From DATJKD01 sp963834855 (GTDB taxonomy: Bacteria > Pseudomonadota > Gammaproteobacteria > Steroidobacterales > Steroidobacteraceae), in NCBI GenBank assembly GCA_963834855.1, contig CAWIDH010000030.1, positions 49,096 through 113,095 of the forward strand: a DNA stretch of 64,000 nt. The letters run 5' to 3'. Below the pieces are notes generated by a model. It worked only from the letters and a program-made list of their open reading frames with translations, ran no database searches and was not told the origin of the DNA. This document shows positions 10,195-18,869 of this stretch, piece after piece; position 1 is the first letter of the stretch, and each line of letters begins with the position of its first letter. The position numbers and the translations under genes are program-made.

Positions 10195-10251
10195 GAGACT
10201 ACGCGCAGAATGCTCCTCGATCGCACTTCGGACCGCCCGTCGACGCTGCGG

Positions 10252-10914
10252 TCAGTTCCTCGGCTGCGGCACGACCCGCATGTACGGCGTCACCGCCTTC
10301 CAGCCGTTCGGGAAGCGCTGGCGCGCCTCCTCGTCCGGTACCGACGGCACGATGATGACGTCCTCGCCCTGCTTCCAGTTGACCGGTGTCGCCACCTTGA
10401 ACTGCGCCGTGAGCTGGCAGGAGTCGAGCAGCCGCAGGACCTCGTCGAAATTGCGCCCCGAGCTCATCGGGTAGACCAGCATCGCCTTGACGAGCTTGTC
10501 GGGCCCGATCAGGTACACGGTGCGCACCGTCTGGTTATTGGCGGCCGTGCGCCCTTCCGAGCTCGCGCCGGCATCCGCCGGCAGCATGTCGTAGAGCTTC
10601 GCCACCGCGAGGTCGCGATCCCCGATCAGCGGGTAGCGGACCACGCCGCCGGTCGCGGACTGGATGTCGGCGAGCCAGCGCTCGTGGTCGGTCACCGGGT
10701 CGACGGACAGGCCGATCACCTTGCAGTTGCGGCGCTTGAATTCCGGCTCGAGCGCGGCCAGGTAACCGAGCTCGGTCGTGCAGACCGGCGTGAAGTCCTT
10801 CGGGTGTGAGAACAGCAGGCACCAGGAATCGCCGATCCAGTCGTGGAAGCGGATCGAGCCCGCGGTCGTCTCGGCGGAAAAATCCGGTGCCCGATCACCG
10901 ATTCGCAGGGACAT
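10252..10914 (-). CDS. 1-Cys peroxiredoxin (Prx6 class)
   Basis: A 220-residue cytosolic thiol peroxidase that reduces hydrogen peroxide and organic peroxides. The peroxidatic Cys is residue 45 in FTPVCTTELG. The C-terminal half has the Prx6-type pattern CQLTAQFKVATPVNWKQGED and a late FPNGW. I chose ATG 10914 because GGAGG sits six bases before it; the frame stays open further upstream but without support. The only other cysteines (in WCLLF, NCKV and SCQL) do not lie where a resolving Cys is usual. It is convergent with chpC across the long palindrome and codirectional with the cysteine synthase gene. Confidence 0.9.
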   Translation of the reverse strand: MSLRIGDRAPDFSAETTAGSIRFHDWIGDSWCLLFSHPKDFTPVCTTELGYLAALEPEFKRRNCKVIGLSVDPVTDHERWLADIQSATGGVVRYPLIGDRDLAVAKLYDMLPADAGASSEGRTAANNQTVRTVYLIGPDKLVKAMLVYPMSSGRNFDEVLRLLDSCQLTAQFKVATPVNWKQGEDVIIVPSVPDEEARQRFPNGWKAVTPYMRVVPQPRN

Positions 10915-10981
10915 GGTCACCTCCATATCGAGCGTGCGTCGTGAGAGGACCGACGACTCTAGCACCGGAGGACGACAGGAG

Positions 10982-11971
10982 CTACCGCGGTCCCGCCGCG
11001 TCGGCCAGGCCCTTCGCCGCGAGCCAGTCACGGTCGTAGAGACGCGACAGGTAGCGCACACCAACGTCGCAGAGAATCGTCACGACCACGTGACCGGGCC
11101 CGAGATCGCGCGCGACGCGCACGGCCGCGGCGACGTTGACGCCGCTGGTGCCGCCGAGGAAGAGGCCCTCCTCGTGCAGCAGGCGGTAGGTGGTCGCAAC
11201 GACCTCCATGTCCTCGATGCGCACCGCATCGTCGATCGGCGAGCCTTCCAGGTTGGCCGTCACCCGGCCGATGCCGATCCCTTCGGTGACGGCGCTCGTG
11301 CCTTCCGACCTGAGCTCGCCGGTGCGTACCCACTGGTAGAGCGAGCTGCCCATCGGGTCGGCGAGCACGCAGCGCACGCGCGGGTTGGCGGCCTTGAGCG
11401 AGCGTGACACGCCGCCGAACGTGCCGCCGGTGCCGGTGGCGCAGACGAAGGCGTCCAACCGCCCGCCGGTCTGTCGCCAGATCTCGGGGCCCGTCGTCGC
11501 GAAGTGCGCGTCGCGGTTCGCCGTGTTGTCGAACTGGTTACCCCAGATCGCGTTCGGCAGCTCGGCGGCCAGGCGCCCGGCGACTTTCTGGTAGTGATTC
11601 GGGTCGCTGTAGGGAACCGTCTTGACGATCCGCACCTCGGCACCGAGCGTCCTCAAGAGCGCGGCCTTCTCGGGCGACTGGTTGTCCGGCATCACGATCA
11701 CGCAGCGATAGCCGCGCGCATTGCCCAGGTGCAGGAAACCGATGCCGGTGTTGCCGGCCGTGCCCTCGACGATCGTCCCGCCCGGCTTCAGGCGTCCCGC
11801 GCGCTCGGCGTCGAGGAGGATCCCGAGCGCGGCCCGGTCCTTCACCGAGCCCCCGGGATTCATGAACTCCGCCTTGCCGAGGACCTCGCAGCCCGTGTCC
11901 CGGCTGAAGCCGTCGAGTCGGATCAGCGGCGTGTTGCCGACGGTGCCTGCGAAGCCGGCGCGAACGTCCAT
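10982..11971 (-). CDS. Cysteine synthase (O-acetylserine sulfhydrylase family)
   Basis: A PLP-dependent fold-type II enzyme of about 329 residues that makes cysteine from O-acetylserine and sulfide. The PLP lysine lies in FMNPGGSVKDRAAL, the substrate loop is EGTAGNTGIG and the phosphate-binding loop is ATGTGGTFGG. It resembles the CysK-like group with GTAGNTG rather than TSGNTG, so it may be specialised. The ATG at 11971 is preceded by GGGGA; a GTG at 12001 would add ten residues but has no ribosome site. A regulatory CBS domain is absent. It shares its strand with the peroxiredoxin gene, with 67 bp between them. Confidence 0.88.
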   Translation of the reverse strand: MDVRAGFAGTVGNTPLIRLDGFSRDTGCEVLGKAEFMNPGGSVKDRAALGILLDAERAGRLKPGGTIVEGTAGNTGIGFLHLGNARGYRCVIVMPDNQSPEKAALLRTLGAEVRIVKTVPYSDPNHYQKVAGRLAAELPNAIWGNQFDNTANRDAHFATTGPEIWRQTGGRLDAFVCATGTGGTFGGVSRSLKAANPRVRCVLADPMGSSLYQWVRTGELRSEGTSAVTEGIGIGRVTANLEGSPIDDAVRIEDMEVVATTYRLLHEEGLFLGGTSGVNVAAAVRVARDLGPGHVVVTILCDVGVRYLSRLYDRDWLAAKGLADAAGPR

Positions 11972-12031
11972 GGCAGTCCCCGGGGTATCGGGTGCGCTCA
12001 CGATTCTAACGAACGATAAAAGGGCTCTGAG

Positions 12032-12793
12032 CTAACGATAAATCGGCTCCGAGCCAATTTCCCTCAGGTCGCCCCAGCGCGACTGCAGCACCGCGAGAGC
12101 CACGATCCCGGCGGTCTCGGTGCGCAGTACTCGCGGCCCCAGGCGGACTGGCTGGTAGCCCGCCGCCTTTGCGGCGGCGAGCTCCGCGTCGTCGAGACCG
12201 CCTTCGGGCCCGATCAGGAGCTCCACTTGCGTCTCGAGGTCCGGCAGGCCGGCGAGCTCAATTGCCGCGTCGGGGTCCAGTACCAGGCGACCAGTGCCGG
12301 TCGGCGCCTGCGCCAGGTGCGCCCGCAGTGGCACGGGAGGACGCAGCTCCGGCAGTCGGCTGCGCCCGCATTGCTCGCAGGCGGCCGCAACGACCCCTCG
12401 CCAGTGGCGGAGCCTGGTCTCGCCGCGGTCTGCATCGAGGCGCACGATGCTGCGCGCGGATACGACCGGGGCGATCACGCACACGCCGAGCTCGGTGGCC
12501 TTCTGGAGCGTGAAGTCCATGCGCTCGCCGCGCGAGATGGCCTGCACGAGCGTGATCGCGAGCGGCGATTCCGGACGACTCGGTACGCGCGTAAGCAGCC
12601 TCACGCGCACCTCGCTGCCTGCAACATGCGCGATCTCCGCGCGGAAATCGGCGCCGCAGCCGTCGAACACCACGAGCGGATCGCCGGGGCGCAGCCGCAG
12701 CACGCGCACGGCGTGGGACGCCGCCGGCGCAGGCAGCACCACTTCGGCACCCGCGGCGAGCGGTGCCTCGCACAGGACCCGGGTCAGCCGCAC
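12032..12793 (-). CDS. rsmE: 16S rRNA m3U1498 methyltransferase RsmE
   Basis: A 253-residue SPOUT-family methyltransferase that modifies U1498 of 16S rRNA. An N-terminal PUA-like domain (HAVRVLRLRPGD) precedes the knotted SPOUT domain, with LLIGPEGGLDDAEL and LGPRVLRTETA forming the S-adenosylmethionine site. The start is GTG 12793, inside the 3' end of bioA, so the two are probably co-transcribed. The last codons (EIGSEPIYR) are encoded by a small palindrome, GGCTCGGAGCC, whose core resembles the hairpin at 61332-61383. Confidence 0.93.
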   Translation of the reverse strand: MRLTRVLCEAPLAAGAEVVLPAPAASHAVRVLRLRPGDPLVVFDGCGADFRAEIAHVAGSEVRVRLLTRVPSRPESPLAITLVQAISRGERMDFTLQKATELGVCVIAPVVSARSIVRLDADRGETRLRHWRGVVAAACEQCGRSRLPELRPPVPLRAHLAQAPTGTGRLVLDPDAAIELAGLPDLETQVELLIGPEGGLDDAELAAAKAAGYQPVRLGPRVLRTETAGIVALAVLQSRWGDLREIGSEPIYR

Positions 12794-14136
12794 GTGGCGA
12801 GCTCGATGCCTGCGCGGGCAGTCGCGACCAGCGCATCGATCTGCGCGGGCTCGATGATGTAAGGCGGCATCAGGTAGACCACGTTGCCGATCGGGCGCAG
12901 CAGTGCCTCGTGCTCGAGACCGTGGCGGTAGACGCGCAGCCCCCGGCGCTCGCGCCAGTCGTACGATGCCCGGCGATTCCCGTCGGGCGCCATCTCCGCC
13001 GCGACGATCATCCCGGTCTGCCGGACCTCGGCCACGTGTGGCAGCTCCGCGAGCACCTGCGCGCTTTCACCGAGCCGCACCGCCAGCGCGCGGTTGCGCT
13101 CGATCACGGCGTCCTCCTCGAAGAGGTCGAGCGTGGCGAGCGCCGCCGTGCAGGCGAGCGGATTGCCCGTGTAGCTGTGCGAATGCAGGAACGCCCGCAG
13201 GCTCGCGTACTCGTCGTAGAACGCCTCGTATACCGGCTCGCCGGTCAGCACCACCGACAGCGGCAGGTAGCCGCCGGTCAGGCCCTTGGACAGGCAGAGG
13301 AAATCGGGTGCGATGCCCGCCTGCTCGCAGGCGAACATCGTGCCGGTGCGACCGAACCCGACCGCGATCTCGTCCGCGATGAGATGCACGCCGTAGCGGT
13401 CGCAGGCCGCACGCAGCAGCTGCAGGTACACCGGGTGATGCATGCGCATGCCGCCGGCGCATTGCACCAGCGGCTCGACGATCACGGCGCAGACTTCCTC
13501 ATGGTGGCGGTCGAGCAGCGCCTCCATCGCCTCGCATGCGCGCCGACTGTGCGCTTCCCAGGACTCGCCGTCCTCGCGCAGGTAGCAGTCGGGAGAGGGC
13601 GCGGTCAGCACCTCCATCAGCAGCGGCTGATAGATCTCCCGGTAGAGCTCGACGTGGCCGACCGCGAGCGCGCCCAGCGTCTCGCCGTGGTAGCTCCCGG
13701 CGAGCGTGACGAAGCGGCGCTTGCGCGTGCGTCCGGCGTTGCGCCAGAAATGAAAGCTCATCTTGAGCGCCACCTCGATGGCGCTCGAGCCGTTGTCGGC
13801 GTAAAAGCAGCGGGTGAGGCCCGGCGGCGCGAGCGCTGTGAGGCGTTCGGCGAGTTGCACCGCGGGTTCGTGCGTGAAGCCGGCGAGCAGCACGTGCTCG
13901 AGCCGGCCGAGCTGCGCGGTGAGCGCCGCATTGATCCGCGGGTTGGCATGGCCGAACAGGTTCACCCACCAGGAGCTGATCGCGTCCAGGTATCGGCGTC
14001 CGTCGAGATCGTAGAGCCAGACACCCTCGCCGCGCCCGATCGGGATCATCGGCAGCCACTCGTGATCCTTCATCTGGGTGCACGGGTGCCAGACGACGCC
14101 GAGGTCGCGCCGGACGAGGCCATTCATTGCGTCCAT
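12784..14136 (-). CDS. bioA: Adenosylmethionine-8-amino-7-oxononanoate aminotransferase
   Basis: A 450-residue class III PLP aminotransferase of biotin synthesis. It converts KAPA to DAPA with S-adenosylmethionine as amino donor. Signature segments: VWHPCTQMKDHE near the start, SSWWVNLFGHANP, the PLP-binding DNGSSAIEVALKM, LIADEIAVGFGRTG, and the Schiff-base lysine in CLSKGLTGGYLPLS. I use ATG 14136 (MDAMNGL); the frame stays open upstream but is not family-like there, and ATG 14127 is also possible. It overlaps the rsmE start by 10 bp. rsmE next to bioA is also the order seen near this locus in pseudomonads. Confidence 0.94.
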   Translation of the reverse strand: MDAMNGLVRRDLGVVWHPCTQMKDHEWLPMIPIGRGEGVWLYDLDGRRYLDAISSWWVNLFGHANPRINAALTAQLGRLEHVLLAGFTHEPAVQLAERLTALAPPGLTRCFYADNGSSAIEVALKMSFHFWRNAGRTRKRRFVTLAGSYHGETLGALAVGHVELYREIYQPLLMEVLTAPSPDCYLREDGESWEAHSRRACEAMEALLDRHHEEVCAVIVEPLVQCAGGMRMHHPVYLQLLRAACDRYGVHLIADEIAVGFGRTGTMFACEQAGIAPDFLCLSKGLTGGYLPLSVVLTGEPVYEAFYDEYASLRAFLHSHSYTGNPLACTAALATLDLFEEDAVIERNRALAVRLGESAQVLAELPHVAEVRQTGMIVAAEMAPDGNRRASYDWRERRGLRVYRHGLEHEALLRPIGNVVYLMPPYIIEPAQIDALVATARAGIELATCG

Positions 14137-14237
14137 CCGCTTGCCGGGTTGCCGGGGCACGCTGGATTCTAGACGCTTCCGCCGCGTGCAGCCGGTCGCG
14201 GCTGGCGGCTGCAACGTCGGCCGGGCATCATGCCGGC

Positions 14238-14849
14238 ATGCGCAGCAGGTCCCGGTCGTCCGGCCCCACAGCGGGCCTCGCCATCGACGCAACGACCGGA
14301 CGGCTCGCCGGGGCGCGAGAGGTCGACTCGCCGAACAGCGACGAGCGGCCGCCGGGAACGACCATCGACCTCGTGGTCGTGCACGGCATCAGCTTGCCGC
14401 CGGGCGAGTTCGGCGGGCCGTGGATCGATGCGCTGTTCACGAACAGCCTGCCTGCCGACGCGCATCCGTACTTCGCGGGCGTCGCGAGGCTTCGTGTGTC
14501 CGCGCATGCGCTCATTCGCCGCGATGGCGAGATCGTCCAGTACGTGCCGTTTCACCGCCGCGCCTGGCACGCCGGTCAGTCGCAGTGGCAGGGGCGCGCG
14601 AACTGCAATGATTTCTCGATCGGCATCGAGCTCGAGGGCACCGATGCCGGCGCCTACGAATCCGTGCAGTACGTGCGCCTCGCGCGGCTGATCGCGGCGC
14701 TGTGCCGGGTCTATCCGGGCCTGTCGACGGAGCACGTGGTCGGGCACAGCGACGTCGCGCCGGGCCGCAAGACCGATCCCGGCATCGCCTTCGACTGGCC
14801 GCTGTTACGCGCACTGCTGCGCTTCGAGACGGAGCTCGCGCTCGAGTGA
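14238..14849 (+). CDS. ampD: 1,6-anhydro-N-acetylmuramyl-L-alanine amidase AmpD
   Basis: A 203-residue cytosolic zinc amidase of peptidoglycan recycling that cleaves the stem peptide from anhydromuropeptides; in relatives its loss induces AmpC beta-lactamase. Zinc ligands and signature: His in VVVHGISLPPGEFGGPWID, the WHAGQSQWQG stretch, and His and Asp in GHSDVAPGRKTDPG. There is no signal peptide, as expected for AmpD rather than for periplasmic AmiD. The ATG at 14238 is the first that fits the family N-terminus. Its TGA overlaps the GTG of btuF. Confidence 0.93.
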   Translation: MRSRSRSSGPTAGLAIDATTGRLAGAREVDSPNSDERPPGTTIDLVVVHGISLPPGEFGGPWIDALFTNSLPADAHPYFAGVARLRVSAHALIRRDGEIVQYVPFHRRAWHAGQSQWQGRANCNDFSIGIELEGTDAGAYESVQYVRLARLIAALCRVYPGLSTEHVVGHSDVAPGRKTDPGIAFDWPLLRALLRFETELALE

Positions 14850-15676
14850 TCCGGTTGCTGTGCCTGATGGCGGCGGCCGCGTGGCTCTCGGGCCCTTCGG
14901 CGCAGGCTGCCGCGCCGCGGCCGCGCATCGTGAGCCTGGCGCCGCATCTCACGGAGCTCGTCTTCGCGGCGGGTGCCGGGGAGCTGCTCGTCGGAGTGGT
15001 CGAGTACAGCGATTATCCCGAGGCTGCGCGCAGCCTCCCGCGCGTGGGCGATGCCTGGCGCGTCGACATGGAACGGCTGCTCGTGCTCGAGCCCGACGTC
15101 GTACTCACCTGGGCTTCCGGGACGCCGGACGACGTCATCGAGCGCCTCGAGGCGCTTGGGCTTGCGCACCGCGAGATCGCGACTTATCGCCTCGCCGACG
15201 TGCCGACGGCGCTGCGGATGATCGGCGAGATCGCGGGCACGACCGCCACGGCGGCGTCCGTCGCAACGCAGTTCGAGCGCGAGATCGAGGAACTGCGGCG
15301 CGGTCATGCCGATGCACGGCCGCTCAGCGTGTTCATCCAGCTCGATGACCAGCCGGTCTACACCGTGAACGGCCGCCACATCATCAGCGAGGTCGTCGAG
15401 CTCTGCGGCGGTCGCAATGTGTTCGCGGGGCTGCCGCAGCTCGCGCCACCGGTGTCGCTCGAGGCGGTGATCGCCGCGGACCCGGAGGTGATCGTGAGCA
15501 CCGACGACACGATCACCGACCCGCTGGCCATGTGGCGGCGCTGGGACAGGATGCGCGCCGTTCGCGCGGGCGCGGTGTACTCGCTCCCGGCCGATCTCAT
15601 GGCGCGGCCGACGCCGCGCCTCGTGGCAGGCACGCGCGCGACCTGTGCTGCCCTCGACGACGCCCGTCAGCGCTGA
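14846..15676 (+). CDS. btuF: Periplasmic cobalamin-binding protein, BtuF-like
   Basis: A 276-residue class III substrate-binding protein. A signal peptide (residues 1-23, ending AQAA) precedes RIVSLAPHLTELVFAAG, the standard start of BtuF and of siderophore-binding relatives. DVVLTWASGTPDDVIERLEALG and DPEVIVSTDD are typical of the two lobes. Start GTG 14846 overlaps the ampD stop. The next gene encodes a cobalamin adenosyltransferase and btuB follows, so B12 is the likely ligand. The matching permease and ATPase are not adjacent; candidates lie at 54738-55715 and 46408-47199. It ends convergently with the adenosyltransferase gene, overlapping by 10 bp. Confidence 0.82.
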   Translation: MIRLLCLMAAAAWLSGPSAQAAAPRPRIVSLAPHLTELVFAAGAGELLVGVVEYSDYPEAARSLPRVGDAWRVDMERLLVLEPDVVLTWASGTPDDVIERLEALGLAHREIATYRLADVPTALRMIGEIAGTTATAASVATQFEREIEELRRGHADARPLSVFIQLDDQPVYTVNGRHIISEVVELCGGRNVFAGLPQLAPPVSLEAVIAADPEVIVSTDDTITDPLAMWRRWDRMRAVRAGAVYSLPADLMARPTPRLVAGTRATCAALDDARQR

Positions 15677-16215
15677 TGGCGCCAGAGGACTTCGCTGCCG
15701 TTCTCGTGCCTCGCGAGCACCCGCGCGACGACAAACAGCAGGTCGGAGAGGCGATTCAGGTACTTCGGCACCTCCGCGGCGACCTGTTCGCTGCGGGCGA
15801 GCGCCCAGACGCGCCGTTCCGCACGACGGGTGATCGTGCGCGCGAGGTGACAGGCCGCGGCGGCCGGCCCGCCGCCCGGCAGGATGAAGTCCTTGAGCGG
15901 CGGCAGGGCGTCGTTGAATCCGTCGAGCGCCTGCTCGAGCCGTGTCACGTGTGCGTCCGTGATCGCGCGGTGCCCCGGGATGCAGAGCTCACCGCCCAGG
16001 TCGAACAGCTCGTGCTGAACCTCGACCAGGCAGTCCGTCACCGTCGACGGCAGACCGGGCACGGCGAGCACCATGCCGATCGCGCTCGACGCCTCGTCCA
16101 CCGATCCATACGCCTCGACCCGCAGGTGTTCCTTGGGTACACGCGTACCGTCGCCGAGACCCGTCGTGCCGTCGTCGCCGGTCCGCGTGTAGATCCTGCT
16201 CAGCCGATGGCCCAT
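15667..16215 (-). CDS. Cob(I)alamin adenosyltransferase, PduO type
   Basis: A 182-residue helical-bundle enzyme that transfers the adenosyl group of ATP to cob(I)alamin, making coenzyme B12. The ATP-binding N-terminus reads RIYTRTGDDGTTGLGDGTRV, followed by VEAYGSVDEASSAIG, and later CHLARTITRRAERRV and YLNRLSDLLFVVAR, all diagnostic of the PduO/MMAB family. The ATG is at 16215. It sits between btuF and btuB in a cobalamin block and is codirectional with btuB, although the VOC-domain gene lies between them. Confidence 0.92.
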   Translation of the reverse strand: MGHRLSRIYTRTGDDGTTGLGDGTRVPKEHLRVEAYGSVDEASSAIGMVLAVPGLPSTVTDCLVEVQHELFDLGGELCIPGHRAITDAHVTRLEQALDGFNDALPPLKDFILPGGGPAAAACHLARTITRRAERRVWALARSEQVAAEVPKYLNRLSDLLFVVARVLARHENGSEVLWRHQR

Positions 16216-16226
16216 CGCTGCCGGCC

Positions 16227-16889
16227 CTAACCCTTCGGCGCCTTCTCCGGGTCGAACTCACCCACGTTCGTCGCGAAGGTCCAGTGATAGCCGTCCGGGT
16301 CCTTGAAGACGGCGATGCGATCGCCCCAGAACTGGTCGGCCGGACGCTGGATCATGCGGGCGCCGGCGCGCTCGGCGCGCGCCGCCAGCGCGTCCACGTT
16401 CGCGACGTAGACGTAGAGGGACAGGCTGTCCGTTGCACCGCTCGAGGCGGGCGCCTGCATCTCGCTCGACATGCCCTGCGGCGCGAACATGATCGCCGCA
16501 TCACCGAGGCGCATGCCGGCGTGCATGACGGCACCGGTATCGTTGCGCATGACCGGCTCCATGACTTTGAAGCCGAACGCGGCCTCGTAGAACTTGAGGC
16601 TCGCACTGGCATCGCGCACCGTCATGTACGGCGTGAGCGCGGGCCAGTCCGCCGGCCGTCCGTCCTTGCGCTTGATCGCGGCAACCTTGCGCTTTACCGG
16701 CCGGCGTACCGTGGCCCGGCGAACCGCGACCTTGGCTCTGCGGACCGCGACCTTGCGACGCGCGGCCACCTTTCGACGCGCTACCTTCCTCTTCGCCCGC
16801 CGAACGGTCCTGCGGGCCTTTCGGACCGTGGACTTGAGGGCTCTCGTGGTCCGGCGACGGGCGCGCTTTGCCGATTTCCTGGTGGCCAT
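16227..16889 (-). CDS. VOC-domain protein with histone H1-like N-terminal tail
   Basis: A 220-residue protein of two unlike halves. Residues 1-75 are almost only Lys, Arg, Ala, Val and Thr, with repeats such as RKVAARRKVAVRRAKVAVRR; such tails occur in bacterial histone H1-like proteins that bind DNA. Residues 80-215 form a vicinal-oxygen-chelate (glyoxalase/PhnB-like) domain: LTPYMTVRDASASLKFYEAAFGF, then GDRIAVFKDPDGYHWTFAT. PhnB-like VOC proteins often lack a known substrate, so none is given. Start ATG 16889 has AGGAGG close upstream. The tail could anchor the domain to nucleic acid. The tail is not a frame artefact, because it is in frame from a good start. Confidence 0.8.
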   Translation of the reverse strand: MATRKSAKRARRRTTRALKSTVRKARRTVRRAKRKVARRKVAARRKVAVRRAKVAVRRATVRRPVKRKVAAIKRKDGRPADWPALTPYMTVRDASASLKFYEAAFGFKVMEPVMRNDTGAVMHAGMRLGDAAIMFAPQGMSSEMQAPASSGATDSLSLYVYVANVDALAARAERAGARMIQRPADQFWGDRIAVFKDPDGYHWTFATNVGEFDPEKAPKG

Positions 16890-16920
16890 GGTGCGGTACC
16901 TCCTTGGCGAAACCGGGAGC

Positions 16921-18765
16921 TTAGCGCCGGGTGACTGTGCTCGCTATCCCGGGTGCATAGCGCAGCGCGACGTAGACGCCGCGTTCGGGCGTGTTGAAGC
17001 CGTCGGCCAGCTCATAGTCCTCGTCGAGCAGGTTCTCCACGCGCGCTCGCAGCGACAGGCGATCGGTGATTTTCCAGCCCGCCGTCAGGTCGACCAGCAC
17101 GTAGCTGTCGAGCACGACCGGCGCCGGGAAGCCGACGTCCTCGCGCTCGCCCGCCGCGAGCAGGTTGACGCCGAGGTCGAACTTCTCGAAGCGGCGCGCG
17201 ACCGCCAACGTGAAGCTCTCCTTCGGCCGCCGGAGCAGCTGCTGACCCGTGCTACGGTTCTCGGGGTCGGCGAGCGCGAGCTCCGCATCGAGCGACCAGC
17301 GCTCGCCGCCGAAGGCGTATCCTGCCTCGATCCCCTGGATCCGGGCCTCGTCGACGTTGCGGTTCTCGCCGACGAACGGGTCGAAGGACAGGACGACGAA
17401 CTCGATCAGGTCCTCGATCTCGTTCTCGTAGACAGCCAGCCGGAACGCGTGCTGCTCGCCTATGCGGTGACGCAGCTCCGCGCTGAGGCTCTGCGAACGC
17501 TCGGGCTCGAGGGCCGGGTTGCCGCCGAAGCCGAAGCGGTCGGTGGCGTCGGGCGCGCGGAACCCTGTTCCGCCGGACAGCACGAGCTCCGTGCCGCCCG
17601 TGAAGGCGTAGGCGTACTCGGCGTTCCAGGTGACCTCGTTGCCGGCGGTCTCGTGGTCCGTGTACCCGAGCGCCAGCACGCCGCGGTGCGCGCCGTAGTC
17701 GAGTTGGTCCTGCACGAACAGGTTCCAGAGCTCGGTGGTCTCGTCGAAGGCGAGGCCGAAGGACTCGGACTCCGCGTCCTCGTCCGAGAACTGCGCGCCG
17801 GCCGAGAGCGTGTGTCTGTCGCCGACCCGCCAGTCCTGCTGCGCCTCGAGTGTCAGGCGGCGCGTCTCGAGGAAGTCAGGCGACTGGTTCTGCTGCGCGT
17901 CGTCCTCCATGTAGCTTGCCGTCAAGGCGAGTCGCCCCGTGGGTCCGGTCGTAAACGCACCGGTGACCGACAAGGCCGAGTTGACGAAGTCCTGGTCCAC
18001 GGGCGTCAGGAAGAAATCGGAGTACTCGGTGTTGCCCTCGGAATGCCAGGCACGCGCAGTGAGCTCGGCCGCCCCCATCGTGGTGGTGCCGCCCAGGTTC
18101 AGGCTCAGGTTGTCGAAGCCCCGGTCCGTCGCGTCACCCGCGCGCGTCGGAAAGCCCTCGCTGTCGATCCAGGACACGCCCAGGTCGAGCGCGCCCGCGC
18201 GGCCGGAGACACCGCCGCTCAGGCTCGCCTCGCGTGTCTGGTAGTCGCCGTAGCCCAGCTCCGCGGTCCAGCCGTCGCGCGAGCCGCGCCGCGTGATGAT
18301 GTTGACCACGCCGCCGATCGCATCCGTCCCGTAAAGCGAGGAACGCGGCCCCTTGATGACTTCGATGCGCTCGATGAGCGCCGGCTGGAGGTTCTGCAGC
18401 GCCGGCACGCCGAGTGTGCCGGGATTGATCCGCACGCCGTCGACCATCACCAGCGTGTGATTGCTCTCCGCACCACGGATGAAGAGCGAGGTCGTCTGGC
18501 CGGGGCCGCCATTGCGCGCAATGTCGAGCCCGGCGTGAAAGCGCAGCAGGTCGGCGGCGTCGCCCGCGAGACTGCGATCGATTTCCTCGCGATCGATGAC
18601 GAGCGCCGAGGCGAGCACTTCCTCGATCCGCGCCGGCATGCGCGTCGCGGTGACGACGACGCGCCGGTCGTCGGGCACCGCATCCTGGGCGAAGGTTGGC
18701 ACCGCGCAGGCCAGTGGCGCGAGCGCGCAGAACGGACGAAGGCGAAACTCGAATGAGATGGACAT
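16921..18765 (-). CDS. btuB: TonB-dependent vitamin B12 receptor BtuB
   Basis: A 614-residue outer-membrane transporter, the same length as E. coli BtuB. The signal peptide (1-26, ending TFAQ) leads to a TonB-box region (RRVVVTATRMP) and a plug domain with LFIRGAESNHTLVMVDGVRIN and YGTDAIGGVVNIITRRG; the remainder is a 22-strand-type barrel ending in the usual long last strand. The ATG at 18765 has GGGGG seven bases upstream; the frame continues upstream into the leader but not as protein. Expression is almost certainly B12-controlled through the riboswitch at 18870-19072. The barrel C-terminus ends in STVTRR instead of the typical terminal Phe. Confidence 0.92.
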   Translation of the reverse strand: MSISFEFRLRPFCALAPLACAVPTFAQDAVPDDRRVVVTATRMPARIEEVLASALVIDREEIDRSLAGDAADLLRFHAGLDIARNGGPGQTTSLFIRGAESNHTLVMVDGVRINPGTLGVPALQNLQPALIERIEVIKGPRSSLYGTDAIGGVVNIITRRGSRDGWTAELGYGDYQTREASLSGGVSGRAGALDLGVSWIDSEGFPTRAGDATDRGFDNLSLNLGGTTTMGAAELTARAWHSEGNTEYSDFFLTPVDQDFVNSALSVTGAFTTGPTGRLALTASYMEDDAQQNQSPDFLETRRLTLEAQQDWRVGDRHTLSAGAQFSDEDAESESFGLAFDETTELWNLFVQDQLDYGAHRGVLALGYTDHETAGNEVTWNAEYAYAFTGGTELVLSGGTGFRAPDATDRFGFGGNPALEPERSQSLSAELRHRIGEQHAFRLAVYENEIEDLIEFVVLSFDPFVGENRNVDEARIQGIEAGYAFGGERWSLDAELALADPENRSTGQQLLRRPKESFTLAVARRFEKFDLGVNLLAAGEREDVGFPAPVVLDSYVLVDLTAGWKITDRLSLRARVENLLDEDYELADGFNTPERGVYVALRYAPGIASTVTRR

Positions 18766-18869
18766 CTGAACCCCCAAGCTCTCCCGCAAGGTGACGTTGT
18801 TGCCAGCCCGGGAGGAGGAGGGGGTTCGGCCCGAAGGCACGCCCGCCGCCCGCCCGCCGCGTGGCTGGT

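Larger units (their letters stand above)
9605..10195. repeat. Long imperfect palindrome of about 590 bp
   Basis: The 660 bp between the convergent chpC and peroxiredoxin genes form one imperfect inverted repeat centred near 9901. Matching pairs lie at equal distance from the centre: AAGATGGGTGCCCCGCACGT at 9721-9740 with its exact complement at 10062-10081; GGTATCGCGGAATCGTCG at 9769-9786 with its complement at 10017-10034; and the GCGACGTCTACCTGT region near 9820 with its counterpart near 9980. The outer ends are 30-bp tandem repeats. The open frames here are overlapping, arginine-rich and lack ribosome sites, so I see no gene. It could be a non-coding RNA, a MITE-like element or a decayed inverted duplication. 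Confidence 0.8.

Noticed and set aside
9615..10355. Several arginine-rich open frames on both strands between chpC and the peroxiredoxin gene
   Set aside because: They overlap each other across the long palindrome, have no ribosome sites or protein motifs, and exist because GC-rich palindromic DNA has few stops.
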